The notes under the pieces are model-generated. The model had not been told where the DNA came from and ran no database searches. It saw only the letters and a program-made list of their open reading frames with translations. From NCBI RefSeq assembly GCF_901000735.1, contig NC_081547.1, positions 29,065,382 through 29,129,381 on the forward strand: a stretch of DNA of 64,000 nucleotides, written 5' to 3'. The position numbers and the translations under genes were made by a program. Source of the stretch: Corylus avellana. Its lineage: Eukaryota; Streptophyta; Magnoliopsida; Fagales; Betulaceae. Positions 32,522-44,371 of the stretch are shown here, one piece after another (within the stretch, counting starts at the first letter, position 1; the number at the start of each line of letters is the position of its first letter).

Positions 32522-32805
32522 AAGTACATTACCATGGATACAAGATGGGTAATCCCGAATCCATAGCTTGTCCTCGCATTTGTTTCTCGGAATACATGGT
32601 TGGCTTGCCACTTCAGTTGTTGTTGAGGATTTTTCTTAGCCTCCTCCGCCAACATGCAGTAGCTTCCCTTCCAAATACCCACACGGTTCATGGCTTGAAC
32701 GACCTCCTTCGCATCACCTTCAAGAATACCTTCCTTCACTCCCAACTTCCTGCATGTCTTCGTTGCATACCATACTGCCAAGGCCTAGCCTCCGCTAACA
32801 ATATG
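32522..32805 (-). pseudogene. Broken RNase H-like fragment of a retroelement
   Basis: Minus-strand translation gives ALAVWYATKTCRKLGV, EGILEGDAKEVVQAMNR and ANHVFRETNARTSYGF, the pattern of plant retroelement RNase H domains (ESD-like acidic motif and an HV.RE.N segment). The usual upstream AEA is out of frame with the rest, which suggests a 1-nt deletion, and the final acidic motif after the Asn is missing. No start, reverse transcriptase or ends are seen. The SINE at 32397-32511 directly abuts its 3' end. Confidence 0.6.
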
Positions 32806-33387
32806 AATATGACATTTAGCCCATAGCAAAACTATTCTATTATCACATTTAAAGATGAAACAATTATTTTTTTCATCCATTATGAAGGTTAAGGTCAATG
32901 TTAGAAATTATATTTTGTATTATTTAATTAGTGTAACTTATAATTAAATAAACATTTATTTTACTTTAAAGGTTTATTTGGCAATTCCTAAAAGATACTT
33001 AAGTAATATGTGTTTATCCCTAATCACGAAGATCAATTTTTCCAAAATAAAATTGGTTTTTGCTTGCTAGTTGATTTACCATCAAGAAACCAAACAGATC
33101 CTTCAGGTTTGGTAGGAGAATGAGGGACACGGTGGGTACTCGCCGCCATTGACAAACACGTAATATCGCTGTCGTTTAGGCGCCCAGTAGACGAAGCACG
33201 TGCATGTATTATCACCAGAAGCATCAACATAATAAGCAAATGTGTATGAGACAGGTTTTAATACTCCATTTCACATTGGAAAACTGAAATAGTTCTAAAA
33301 ATAATTTTACATTTTTTTATTAAATTAGAGAGCTTTATAACTAATTATTATCGGAATAAAATTTTAGGAGGTCGAGAAACAAAACTG

Positions 33388-33390
<3 letters not shown>

Positions 33391-33424
<34 letters not shown>
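33391..33424. repeat. (AT)n microsatellite
   Basis: About 17 AT units in intergenic DNA. A shorter tract occurs at 34570-34590. Confidence 0.9.
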
Positions 33425-33426
<2 letters not shown>

Positions 33427-35599
33427 GTTTGAAGATAAATGTTAATTTAATAAACTAAATTTGGAAAAAGAAATTAGTGCAATACAATTTGGATTATAAT
33501 TGAAAGCCTAGTGAGTCAACGAGCATGAAATTCATGGCGGGTGGGTGTTGGTTAGAGACTAAATACCAAAAAAGGGAGAGAAAAATGGAAAGGGAAGAGA
33601 AAGAAAAAGGGAGGAGGTGGGTGTTTCGTATTTGTTTTCATTTGTAATAACTTTCCTTAGACCAGAAAATGGTCCAATCACGTCTACGAGAGACCCATAA
33701 ACGGTAGGCTGGTCAATGGAAACCTCCAGAAACACATCCCCCCATCTATTTCAATATAACACTTCTCCTTCCCCCCATCTCCATCCCAATATAAGAGATG
33801 AGAGACGGGTCAGGGTGCGGGGTCGGAGTGTCTGGGCAGGTGAGCTTTGCACACGTGGTTGTTCAAAGAGTTTTTCAACACATTAGGCCCTGCACCCATT
33901 TTCTCATTTCCTATATGAATTTTATGAAATTTGGGCAAAAACATTTCATCGGGTCTATATTGGCTACCATCCTTATTCTTCTTCTTCTTCTTCTTTCTTA
34001 CCAATTAGGAAGTTAATTTTTTCAATCTCGAATAAGATGGGCAAAGTATAACACAAGCTCCACCTACAAATGAACAGATCATTTAGTAACACTCTTATAG
34101 CATTTACAATCGGCTATTCAAAGGTTATTATAGCTAATTGATATGTAAATTTAGGTAAAAATGTAGCTGGATCTGGCTAATTATTTTTGCTCAAAAATTA
34201 GTGAGCTGCCTAGCCTGTTACCATGCTCACCAAACATTAAAGAAAAAAAAAACATGTAGGTGCTTTGAAAAAAATAAATCTTTAAATAAGTAGTGAAAGT
34301 GAATAATTAAAATAGAAGATAAATAAGTATTTTGAAAAAAAGGAATAGTTAAAATACTATATATATAAGAAAAAAATTTACCAAACCTAGTGGGAATGGT
34401 GTAACCCGTTCAAAAAACAAGTATTGGAATGCAATGCAAAATAAAATAATGGAAGCATTGTGAACATTGCACAACTCGTGTTTTTGAAATACATACACGT
34501 ACTTTTTTCTGGGTATGTTTCACATTTATCTGTTAACCACAGCATGCATATTATTCAATCATTGAATCAAATATATATATATATATATATAACGTAAACC
34601 AGGGAAAATTGATGGCATTTATGACGTTTGGGTGGTCAGCTTAGTTGAAAAATTCTAGAAAGACAATACAATCTTTTATTGATATTTTCAAAGAGCTGTT
34701 CAGTTTTGTAATCGGTCTCTCTTTGCTGCGGGAAGAATAATGGGCATGTCGTCATGTCGGACCTTTTTGGTGTTTTCCACGAGTGAATTATAATAGCTTC
34801 GAAAAATGATTCTCACATATTTAATGATAATTTTATAAATTTAAAAAATATAAGAATAATTTTTTTTTAGGGGTAATAAGAGAAGAATTAAAAGAAGATG
34901 TATAACACGTTACTCGTACCACCCATACCTATACTTACCTTTTATAGTGGTTCTAGTGAAACCATGTTCACATCATATCCTAACTTTTACTTGTGAGTTA
35001 TCCCATGGCAGCTTAAGCTTAAGTATTATGCATCATTTAAATTAAGAACGTTGTGGAATTGAGCATAGTTATTATCTTTAGAATGTAATTTATTGGTTTG
35101 TAAGTGGATTCTCTGTTACGCGAGTTGGATAAGATCGGATTAAGAGACCCGTTTTGAAACTTAACATATAAGTTAAATGCATTTTTAAAAATGCAAGTAA
35201 GAATCACATATTCTAAAGATAGATTTCCGTTTCTTAGACTAAATTAAAAGAATCTCATCCATTTCAATTTAAAGAAATAATCCTTCAATTATGTAACCTT
35301 GTCAAAATTTAAAAGAAACCCCTTTGATGCGTGAAACTTGTCAAGTATTATGACCAAATTCAAAAGAAACAATTAATGCTTCTTCATTTACCTGCACATC
35401 CTTTTTACTTTTCATACCTAATAGATTCTGATAAGGGGTTTCTTATGAAAACAGTTTATGATTGAGTCATTTATTTCAAAATGTGCGGTTGAAAAAGGAG
35501 TTCATGAAAAAACGTGTGTTTTCAAATATATATATATATATAATGAAAATGTGAATTTTAATAAGGGGTTGGGCAAATTTTATAATAAAGTGCAATGTT

Positions 35600-35990
35600 T
35601 TAAAATATACAACTTGACTCAACTCTCACTTGACATTAGCTCAAGTGAGATTGTGGCATGGCAAGGGGCAAAAGCTTTATGCGACTATTGCACAACATTG
35701 ACTCGATTGAGTTTGCAGGAATTTTATAGAAGCGGGTTTTGTCATTTGAGCTAGAGGTTTGTAGCCCTAATCCTATTAGAAGTCGAATAGGACGGCGGAC
35801 ACACTATATATATATATTTTCATGATCATATTCTAAACTGCTCACTATGAGAGTGAGAGAGCATCATTGTAAATCCTAATTTTTCTTCTTCATAGTGGAA
35901 AACTATAGCAACTCTTTAGACGTGGCCCAACCCTAACCCCAAGAGCTTAAACTTGAAGATTTTATAATATTTTAAAACTCTTTGCTTGAG
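35600..35990 (+). mobile_element. Possible LTR remnant
   Basis: The region has the order seen in plant Copia-type LTRs: a CTCAAGTGAGATTGTGGCA-type 5' part, CACTATATATATATA (TATA-like), GTGAGAGAGCATCATTGTAA, then TAGCAACTCTTTAGACGTGG. No second LTR, primer-binding site or coding region is seen, so this is at best a solo or broken LTR. Recognition is from general pattern memory. Confidence 0.35.
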
Positions 35991-38034
35991 TGTAGTAGTG
36001 GGATATACATCAATCTAATTAAACTATCTAAACAAATACATCTCCAACTAATTTGTAAGTCTAAAGCTGTGGGGTGCTTTTCACCCTAATTAAGAAACAA
36101 AAAGAGGTGCTTTCATGGTTGGTAGGAAGATTCCTAATCAAAATTAGGGAACCTCATGAACAGTTCAAAAGATGTCAGAACAAAACATCAACACCACATA
36201 ACATGTTCTTTTGGAAGGGTTTTATTTAAAAGAAGAAGAAGAAAAAAAAAGAGAGAAAAAGAATGTAAAGGACCAAATTGTTATGACAGCAAAATCAATC
36301 AAAGAGACAACACAATCGAGTGGTAGAGTATAAACAAAGGTAGCCAAGAGTAGGAGAATAAAACAACTAGTACCCAAAGGGCCCCGGCTTATCAGTGTAA
36401 TCATAGCTGCTGTGCAAGCTTAGAACATTGCGGATATACATCCAGTAGAGTATTATTTTGATTGATGTAAAGGTAGCTTTGTTTAAGACCAATTGATAGA
36501 GTCAAATATATATAAAACATTCTTAGCATTCAAGACGGGAGAAATCAAATACAGTATCATGGCTATTATCTGGCCTAATTCTATCTCACATTGGAGAATC
36601 GAGCCTATTATCAGAGACAATATCATAGCCTCTAAGGTTCCTAGAAATGCAGAAAACAGAGCTTATTTTGCAGCAAATAAATTCCTTTGGATACAACTCT
36701 ACTATTTCACCACTATTTTACTATGTTGACGTGGCATTGCCAATTCACCATTAGATCGGCCATTGTTAAAAGAAACACGCCATCATAGTGAGAGAGTGAT
36801 GTGATATATAGCATTACTCATTTTGTAATTCTTCTTTATTTTCTATGTTAGCTCCTATTTGTCGCTCCCTTTCCCTCTATTTTGTAAGGAAAAAAAAAAT
36901 ACACACTGATTTGTAATGTAATATTTAGTTTCTTAAATCTATGAGAGTTTTTTTCAAATTGAATTGAAAGAATGCCAATCTATTAAATTGTCATTTGTTC
37001 TTAAAATATGTGATTCTCACATGCTACTTTTAATAAGAGTAACATATGCATTATCAAAAATGTATGTAAAAATTATGTGCTTTACGGGCATATGTCAATT
37101 TACTAAAATCCTCCAACCGAGTTTGGAAGAAAACTTTGTCCGTCAATAAATGTGTTTTTAACGGATACACAATATTATGTCAACTTCTTTGGTTGATGCA
37201 TCCACCAAACAACATGATTATGTGTTTTTTTTTTTTTTTTTTTTTTTTTTCTTGGGCAAAAACCATAACGAAAATGGTTCTAAATTTGCTGCAAAGCTCA
37301 ACAAATTTGATGATAATTTTAAAACTCAGGTTGTGGAAAACTTGGTATTATAGTACTCGAGGCAAAAAGATACGTATCTATCCCTGGATTCACAAAATCC
37401 AAACCATGATACTAAAACATGAGGGTTGGGGGCATGAGAACATGGGAAACGATTTTCAATGACAACTTTGAAAAAGACAAACACAGAAAACAAAGGGAAC
37501 TTACTTAGCATAATACATAAAAGGGGGCCGGGGGAGAGAGATAGATTAAAACTTAAAAGAAGGCTGTAAAAGGCTCATTTGGTAGGCCTGAGTTCCTAAC
37601 ATGATGTCGGACTGCTAACTAATCTGATTACTCATACATCATTAACAAACTTAATAAGGCTGCCGCCGACCATGTGGCCGTGCACACTGCCCTCCTTGTG
37701 CCCCATTATCCGGGACTGCCAGATCATTCCCAGATGCACAAGTTCCTTTGCTACTGCCTAATTGTTAAGAGAAGAGATCCGGGTCCGAAGCCCCCAAGAA
37801 ATGCGGGCATTTTACAGAATTTAAATCCTCAAAAGATTACTTTTTTTTTCTTTTTTTTTTTGGGAGTCTATACCCTGCCCCCATCTATTCGAGTTGTGAT
37901 ATGGTGGAACTCCCCAACAGAGAGGGCAGTGAGACCTGATTAGGCCGCAAGGCGTGAATTTTTTAGTAGGATGTGAAAAGCAGCTCTTGGAAGTACTGTG
38001 GGATTAGTCTATGTATGCTCTTAGCCCGCACCAC

Positions 38035-38272
38035 GTATGGTCCGCAGGCTAAATTTGGGCATTTGGCCATTTGGGCTAATCTTATGCTCTCGACCGTGGC
38101 TCTAATATCAAATAATATAAACCTCAAATAAAATGCGTCTTTGATAACTAGCTTGTAAGCGGGGGTGTCCAAAAGCTTTTATGATTAGAATTGTAGTTAA
38201 GTAATATGAATAGTAACATAATCTTCAATTCTTCATATGGTCTCCAGGCTAAGATTGGGCAACTTGGGCTTA
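38035..38272. repeat. Spaced ~36-bp direct repeat
   Basis: TATGGTCCGCAGGCTAAATT (about 38035) with a following TTGGGCA recurs as TATGGTCTCCAGGCTAAGAT (about 38236) with TTGGGCA, 201 bp apart. Function is not known. Confidence 0.65.
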
Positions 38273-38306
38273 TCTTCACAAAGAGGGTCACCTCTTTGTG
38301 AAGATA
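38271..38306. repeat. Perfect 16-bp palindrome with 4-nt loop
   Basis: The 16-mer TATCTTCACAAAGAGG is followed by GTCA and then its exact reverse complement. It is the most perfect short hairpin seen in the window. It begins at the end of the second copy of the spaced direct repeat. Confidence 0.9.
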
Positions 38307-38592
38307 ACCTGCATACCAATGAGGATCACCTCTACTTTCAAAGAAGAAAAAAGAGATGGGTGCTTTGAATATTGGCTGGTAAAAGACAAAGCAAAAATAG
38401 ACTTCAAAAACAGAGTGTAGAGATAAATCTAAGCATGTGAAATTAGGCATGCATCTTATGGATGCAATTCTCGTGTCAGTCCCATTCAGCTCTTGGTTCA
38501 TCCCATAACTATCGCAAGTTCATGTAATCCACATCTCATAACATGCACTGCACATGTAAAAGAAAACAATTGTCGATTCTGTTTTGTCTAAT

Positions 38593-38713
38593 AGTAACGC
38601 TAAAAATTACACTTTTATCTCACTGGTTGATATAACAATGCCATCAACCTTTAGATTATTTTTTTTAAGGGTTTGAATAGTAGTGGGATAAAAACGTAGT
38701 TTCTAGCGTTACT
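38593..38713. mobile_element. MITE with AGTAACGC termini
   Basis: The left end AGTAACGCTAAAAATTACAC and the right end, read in reverse complement as AGTAACGCTAGAAACTACGT, continue through TTTTATC(T/C)CACT. The element is 121 bp. It belongs loosely to the same group as the AAGTAATGCTA elements. Confidence 0.65.
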
Positions 38714-39246
38714 CTTTTTCTTATAGTATTAAGAAATGTTGTAGGGGACAAATAAATGGTTGAAAATTATTTATAAAGTAATGTTATTTAGTAAACTGTT
38801 ATATGACTGTTATACAACTAATATAATATGACAGTGAAAATCAATACTTGAAATTTTTTTTTCTTTACCAGTACTGATCATAGACTGATTTTCATTGTCG
38901 TTCCATCAAATTGTATGATAGTTCTATAATAGTCAACTAAATAGACTTACTCTTGTTAATTCGACAAGTTACATGAACAATCAAGAGGATCACAAGCTTA
39001 AAAATGAAGTAACATAACAATCAAAGTTTTGACAAATCTAAATACATTAATGGTGTACATGTGACCATGACTTGCAAAGTTTGAAACCTTTTTGATAAAC
39101 CTTTGAAGGGGGCCTTCATCACCTCTTGTGTACAAATTGATGCTATACAAAAATTGAAGTCCAATTATGAGATGCTGCCTTTGAACAAACAAATTGTAGC
39201 ATATTGTACAAAGAATGGCGGCTTTCATTATCACACACTATTTATT

Positions 39247-41952
39247 CTACAATGTCCAAGCAGAATTAGGGATTCCTTGCTTTTGAAACCACTCAGGCAT
39301 ATGGAACCTTTCGTAGAGCACAGGTCTCACATCTTTCTGCTGAGAGAGGTGCTTTAGGAGTGGAAGTAGGACATCCAGAAGCTGGTCACCAAGTAAAATG
39401 ATAAAATAAGTGGAGAGAAGATGATGGAATTAAAATGATATCAAATCCAAATCTTGGTACCTGTGTGTCATGTGGTTGCCCAGCAGTAAATGGAATGCAT
39501 GGAATTCCATTCAGTGGCTGCAACAAGAAACTGAATGGATTGTTGTCAACAAGAACAACTCGGCATGGATTCTTTGATAGGCAGGAGAGATCCTTCACAT
39601 GCTCCCTATACTCCCTGTAATTTTGCAGAATCAAAGGTTTTACCAAACTCAACCAAATTTACTTTGAGCTCAATGGACCTTTTGAACCTTCATTCTTCCA
39701 ACCTTATAGCACTATTCACCCTAAAACCTCACACTTCACCAAAAGCTTGGATTTAATGAAAATAATGAAAATGAAACTTAAGTAGGACGAAGACAAAGGT
39801 GTTGAAGTGAGACATTGATACGATTTTTCAAAAGCAGCAAAAAGACAGGTATACCAAATAAAAATTCACATTAAGGTTCCCCGGTTATTGACTATGAATT
39901 ACAAAAGGGAGGCTGGAGGAGGTGGAAGGGAGAGAGGACCAGAAAGGAAGGAAGCAGTACTTACGTGCTAATTGTTGAAGGCCGATAAAGTCGAAGACTA
40001 AATCGATTTTCCTTATCTATTCTGTCAACAAGCGGTCTAGCATAACCTGTGAGAATTCATAAAGATACCATTCATAAAAGAGCAAAGGGGAAAAATACAA
40101 GTGGGAAGGAAGTCTATAAATTTTAAGTAATAACCAACCTTCAAGACCAGCAGTAAACAGTACAAGATTAGCAAATTCACCAACTTCTTTTAAGAATTCT
40201 TCCAATCCCGGACGCTCAAAAACTGTAACGTAATTGACCTTAGGTTTTCCTTCACATTCCTTCAAATCTCAATATATAGATGTCAAGATATTTTCATATG
40301 AATCACTGTTATATAATCAACTAGATACAAAATGATTACTATGCAAAGCACCTTGTCTGAAGATATGCATTCGAGTTCGAACCATTTCAACCCAGCTTCT
40401 GTTGCTTGATTACGAACAACAGCTGGCAAACTGGTTGTCTCATATGCACATACTAGAGTTTCGTCCAAGTCAAGAACTACCTGCAGGTGAATTTGTCAGT
40501 TGCCATATCTATAGAAGCAGGTAGCAGCCTTTTTTAAAAAAAAAAAAAAATCAAAACAAAGATGATAGAAAATCTATGTTACCGCTCTCTTTTGCTCAAT
40601 TGCAGTGCTTTACCTAAACTAATTGAGGTTGGCATATTTTGCCCTCGTGTTCTTAAACTTTCTTAAAAAAACTTGGACATCCGAAGTTTAAAACTGTCAA
40701 AACATTGTACACCTACACCTAATTTATGAACTTACCATAAATTCCCAAAATTTGAAAATTAATCCCAATTCCCATGTCAACAAAGTACAACCAGAAGTCA
40801 AAAGTCAACAACAAAAAAGAAAATTCTATCATTCATATTTGATTATCAGTTCACTTAGGAGAAAAGCTCCATCACATTATTACATCTAAAGATCTCTACG
40901 AAAAAGAAACCAGAGCTAAAGCATAGATGGGAAGCAAACTAAATGCACACGGCAGAGAATCAAGGTAGCAGACAGGAAACGGTAAAAAAATACCACAGAT
41001 ATTGATATGCTAAGATTTCCTTGAAGCAAGATAATGAGTTGGGGGCATTCTTTGATCATTCCATAGGGGAAATTTACAACACACCCACAAGATCAAACCA
41101 AACACAAAGTACTACTAACATCTAATTTATGCCCAAATCAAGTGGCTCTTCTTGTCCTCAATATATCCCAAGCACAACACTAAAATTTGGACCTTAAAAC
41201 AAAAGGGTTTGGGTTTGGGTTTATTAAGCTCCCTGCATATGAACACAATGAACTCAGAACTTAACTCTAATCCAAATATAAAACGATTCTTCTAAGTAAT
41301 ATATAAAGCAACGCCTTTTGTCTTTATATACCCAGAAAGCAATCAATTATCTTACCCAATTTGCACCTAAGAACCATGCAAAAAGACTTGCCTAAAATCT
41401 CCTAGGAAGCTAAAATCCTTTGCTATTAATATAACAACTAAATCCTGTCCGCTTAAAAGAAATGCTTTTAACCGTTTATTTCTACACAATTTAAATCCAA
41501 TCATCCAATTGAATAAGAGAAGTAAACATAGAAGAAGTAAATGAAAAATAACAAACCAAAAAAACACTCGAAAAGCCAGATCAAATTCAAACTTGGAAAA
41601 AAAAAAAAAAGGAACTTTTTCCCAACAAAAAAAAAGAAGAGATGTGACGAGGCCGTACCGTGAGCTTCTCGGACCGGTCGTCGGAATCGAAGTCTGGGGG
41701 GGCGGCGGTGGGGATTTCGACGGCGGAGGTGGGCGGAGAGTCGTCGTCCGGGAGCTCAACGACCGGCAAGGGCTTGAAAGAAGGAGAAGAAGAAGAGGAG
41801 GAAGCCGAAGAGAGCATGGGGTGGTGACCAAGAGCTCTGAGGATCTGATAGAAGATCTGGAAGAAGAAGGCAAACCAGTTGAGGAGTGTCCGCCATACCT
41901 GCAGAGACCTCGGCGAGTACACCTCGGCCTGAGTCAACTCGGTCATGGGCAT
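39247..41952 (-). CDS. HAD-superfamily phosphatase, CTD/NLI-interacting-factor-like
   Basis: Mg2+-dependent phosphatase fold of the FCP1/SCP type, which usually dephosphorylates phosphoproteins; the substrate here is unknown. Six coding exons on the minus strand: 41659-41952, 40352-40480, 40139-40259, 39965-40046, 39461-39614, 39247-39381, giving 304 aa. The N-terminus (TELTQAEVYSPRSLQVWRTL) leads into a hydrophobic stretch (LLNWFAFFFQIFYQILRAL, possible anchor) and a Ser-rich linker. Catalytic motif VVLDLDETLV follows, with nucleophile Asp102 and Asp104 (numbered from the ATG at 41952; a second ATG two codons on is equally plausible). Later motifs are FTAGLEGYARPLVDRID and VDNNPFSF (Asp232), ending in LYERFHMPEWFQKQGIP. 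Length and sequence closely resemble what I recall of Arabidopsis At3g55960. Intron 1 is 1178 bp; the others are short. Confidence 0.92.
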
Positions 41953-42218
41953 AGCGAAAGAGTGTCTCTCTCTCTCTCTCTCTCTCTCGCTCCAAGAGAA
42001 GGCGAGAGAAGTATTATTGGGATTTTACCGTTGTCTGCAGCCTTGGATATGTTCGTTAATTGCTTCTGTAGCTTCGTCTCTCTGACTTTCTCGGAGATGT
42101 AGTCATGGTTCTCCTCGAGAACGATAGACGCAAGGCCACGCGCTGTTGAGGAGAGCGGGACATATCGCCCAGAAATATTTAATTTCATTTTTGTTGAGAT
42201 ATTTGCTTGAATTACCAT
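41943..42218 (-). other. Upstream open reading frame overlapping the phosphatase start
   Basis: A 91-codon frame covers the presumed 5' UTR of the phosphatase gene and overlaps its start codon in another frame. It reads ...SSTARGLASIVLEENHDYIS then EKVRETKLQKQL..., ending in low-complexity RERERE from the (GA)n tract. The middle reads like ordinary protein, but I do not recognise it. It could be a translated uORF or chance. Confidence 0.25.
41965..41988. repeat. (TC)n tract at the phosphatase start
   Basis: Twelve TC units (GA on the coding strand) just 5' of the start codon. Confidence 0.9.
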
Positions 42219-42469
42219 TTCCCAGTATTATTTTAAGGACAAAAATGGATTGGTGCGTCTGAGCATTCTAAATTTTAAAGAGAAATGTTAATTTAATAAA
42301 CTAAATTTTTTTATTGTTCTTACAATATTCTATTTCTTGTTTTCAAGTTATAATTTTGAATTAAGATCTTTTATAACTCTTAATGTATTTTATTAGTGAA
42401 AATGTGCAATGCTACTATCTACATACTACACTTCTATTTCAATCTCATTTAATTAGTTTTTTTTTTTTT

Positions 42470-43300
42470 TAAGGGAATTCTTTCATCTTCATTCTATAAT
42501 AAGAGATTCAGAGCATAAAGCTGTTACAGAAAAAAAAAACATAACTAAAAACTATGAAAAGTACAAAATCGTAAATACACTAAAAATTTAACAATAAAAA
42601 AGTATCTACCTCCTCTGATCCAACCCGTGTGCACACTTCATATAAGGGATAGATATATTCTGAGCAGACTAGATCTGAATACATGGATAAGTCTTATTTA
42701 TAAAGAAACAAGCTTTATTGACCCAGTCGTGAGATAAATCCCTCACACTGAAACTATCACTCATCATCTCAAAGGTTAGGATAACACAACAAAGAAAACC
42801 AGCATCAATGGCAAGATCGAGCAAGAAAGTGGCAGAGGAAAACGAGCACGTGAGGCTCATGCACAAAGCGCGTGAGATCCACAAGATTCACACTCCGGCG
42901 CACACAAACCACATCTGACGCGTGCCAAAAAGAAGAGAGAAAAAGTCTAGTGTCTACAGGGCATAGTGACACTGGGGATAAGTGGGTAGTGGCACGTACG
43001 GGCTTAGGCCAGCGGCAAAAGAGTAGATCGGCAACACAAGGAGCCGATCTAAGTTTCCCAACAAAATATCAATGAAACTCAAGTGCGAGGAGAAGCCAAA
43101 AGACGAGGTAGAAGGGACGGCTACTACTGTTGCTGAATCTGGATGTTGCTGCTAAGTTCCAAAATCAAACCACAGCAAAGAAAATGAAAGAAAGAACAAA
43201 AAAAGGGGGAAGAGAGAGGGATGGAAATCCCTCCCTCTTCAGGGTTTCACCGGAGAGGGACTAGAGAGAGGCTATGGTTTTTCCCCATTTAATTAGGTTG
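42470..43300. repeat. Dispersed repeat, copy 2 (related to 1105-1770)
   Basis: It shares ordered motifs with 1105-1770: AAAAAACATAACTAAAAA-type A-rich DNA, GAGCAGACTAGATCTGAATA with CATGG, GTGAGATAAATCCCTCACAC, and a purine-rich AGGGGGAAGAGAGAGGGATG end followed by TCCCTCCCTCTTC. No intact coding frame. Superfamily unknown. Confidence 0.45.
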
Positions 43301-43358
43301 ATGTTAGCTATTATTAAAAAAAAAAAATTTTAAAAAGAGAGGCTGATGTGCACTACCA

Positions 43359-44271
43359 CATCAGTCTAGTGTGATAGAATTGAATTATGGTGTAGTATTT
43401 AGCATTTTTCATTCTATTATATGAACTCTTTTTTTTCTTTTTCTTTTTTTTAATTGGAATATATGAACTCATGAGAAGTGCACGTTTAGAATCATAACTT
43501 GATATATTGATTTTATTAGGTACTAAATTCATTTGTCTTCATATATTATGATTTCATGAAAACAATGTGCAATATATGCTTGTAATATTAATAATTATTA
43601 TTTTTATATGGAATATATTGTGTTATCTTTTATAGTTTCAATATAAAACTCCATTTTATGAGTCTTTTTAGTGTTAAGATACTCCCTTTCCCTTTGATTC
43701 GTATGAATAGATTTTTAGTTCTCAAGGTAACTTGTATGAATTTTATTAATTTTTAAATAATAGAAAACTCCCCAATAATCTTGATTATGAAATATTTTAA
43801 ATTACAATTCAGATATTAGTTCGATTAAAATTTCAAACATTCAATAAACTTGGACAAAATTTTCATTTAAATTAGGTTAAATAAAATTAAATAATATATA
43901 ATAACATCAAATTTTAATTATATAATAATTGATTTTCATTTTACGTGCTCCTTTTTGTGTAGTTGAATATTATTATTAAAATATGTGAAAGCTGGCGTAG
44001 GACTAGGAAGATGGACGGGGTCGGGGCTGCGGAATGATTGAGGAAGAGTTGCACGCGCTACAGGGAAGCGTGGGGTTGCAAAGATTTTAGGGACAAAAGG
44101 AGGAAAGCGAAAAGAAGATGGAGGCTTTGGATTTAGAATCCGCCAATCAGAAGAGACAATCTTTCCCTCTTTAAGACTTTGTCCTTGGTAATTATTAGTG
44201 ATGATTCATAGGAGGGAGATGATATGCTACACTCGAGCGTACCCAATACCATGCACTTATTATATATAAAA
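43359..44271. repeat. Left copy of ~0.91-kb duplication abutting the N gap
   Basis: It is near-identical to 44372-45287. By eye I count five substitutions and one 3-bp indel. The left copy runs directly into the first N. Confidence 0.95.
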
Positions 44272-44371
44272 NNNNNNNNNNNNNNNNNNNNNNNNNNNNN
44301 NNNNNNNNNNNNNNNNNNNNNNNNNNNNNNNNNNNNNNNNNNNNNNNNNNNNNNNNNNNNNNNNNNNNNNN
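44272..44371. other. Assembly gap, exactly 100 N
   Basis: A run of exactly 100 N, the conventional placeholder for a scaffold gap of unknown length. The sequence on its right begins as a copy of 43359 onward. Confidence 0.99.

Larger units (their letters stand above)
30102..39246. other. 9.1-kb intergenic region
   Basis: Between the receptor kinase start and the HAD phosphatase stop. I find no intact gene. It holds the receptor kinase promoter and leader, a GC-rich inverted-repeat element (30814-31138), a SINE beside a broken RNase H fragment (32397-32805), (AT)n tracts, an LTR-like remnant (35600-35990), a MITE (38593-38713), a perfect palindrome (38271-38306) and long A/T-rich stretches with nothing recognisable. 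Confidence 0.6.

Noticed and set aside
35458..35754. 98-residue plus-strand frame
   Set aside because: Overlaps the LTR-like remnant, no protein family features, and poly-(YI) from an (AT)n tract.
41593..42102. 169-residue plus-strand frame
   Set aside because: Antisense to exon 1 and the leader of the HAD phosphatase; Gly/Arg-rich composition comes from the Ser/Pro-rich coding strand and the (TC)n tract.
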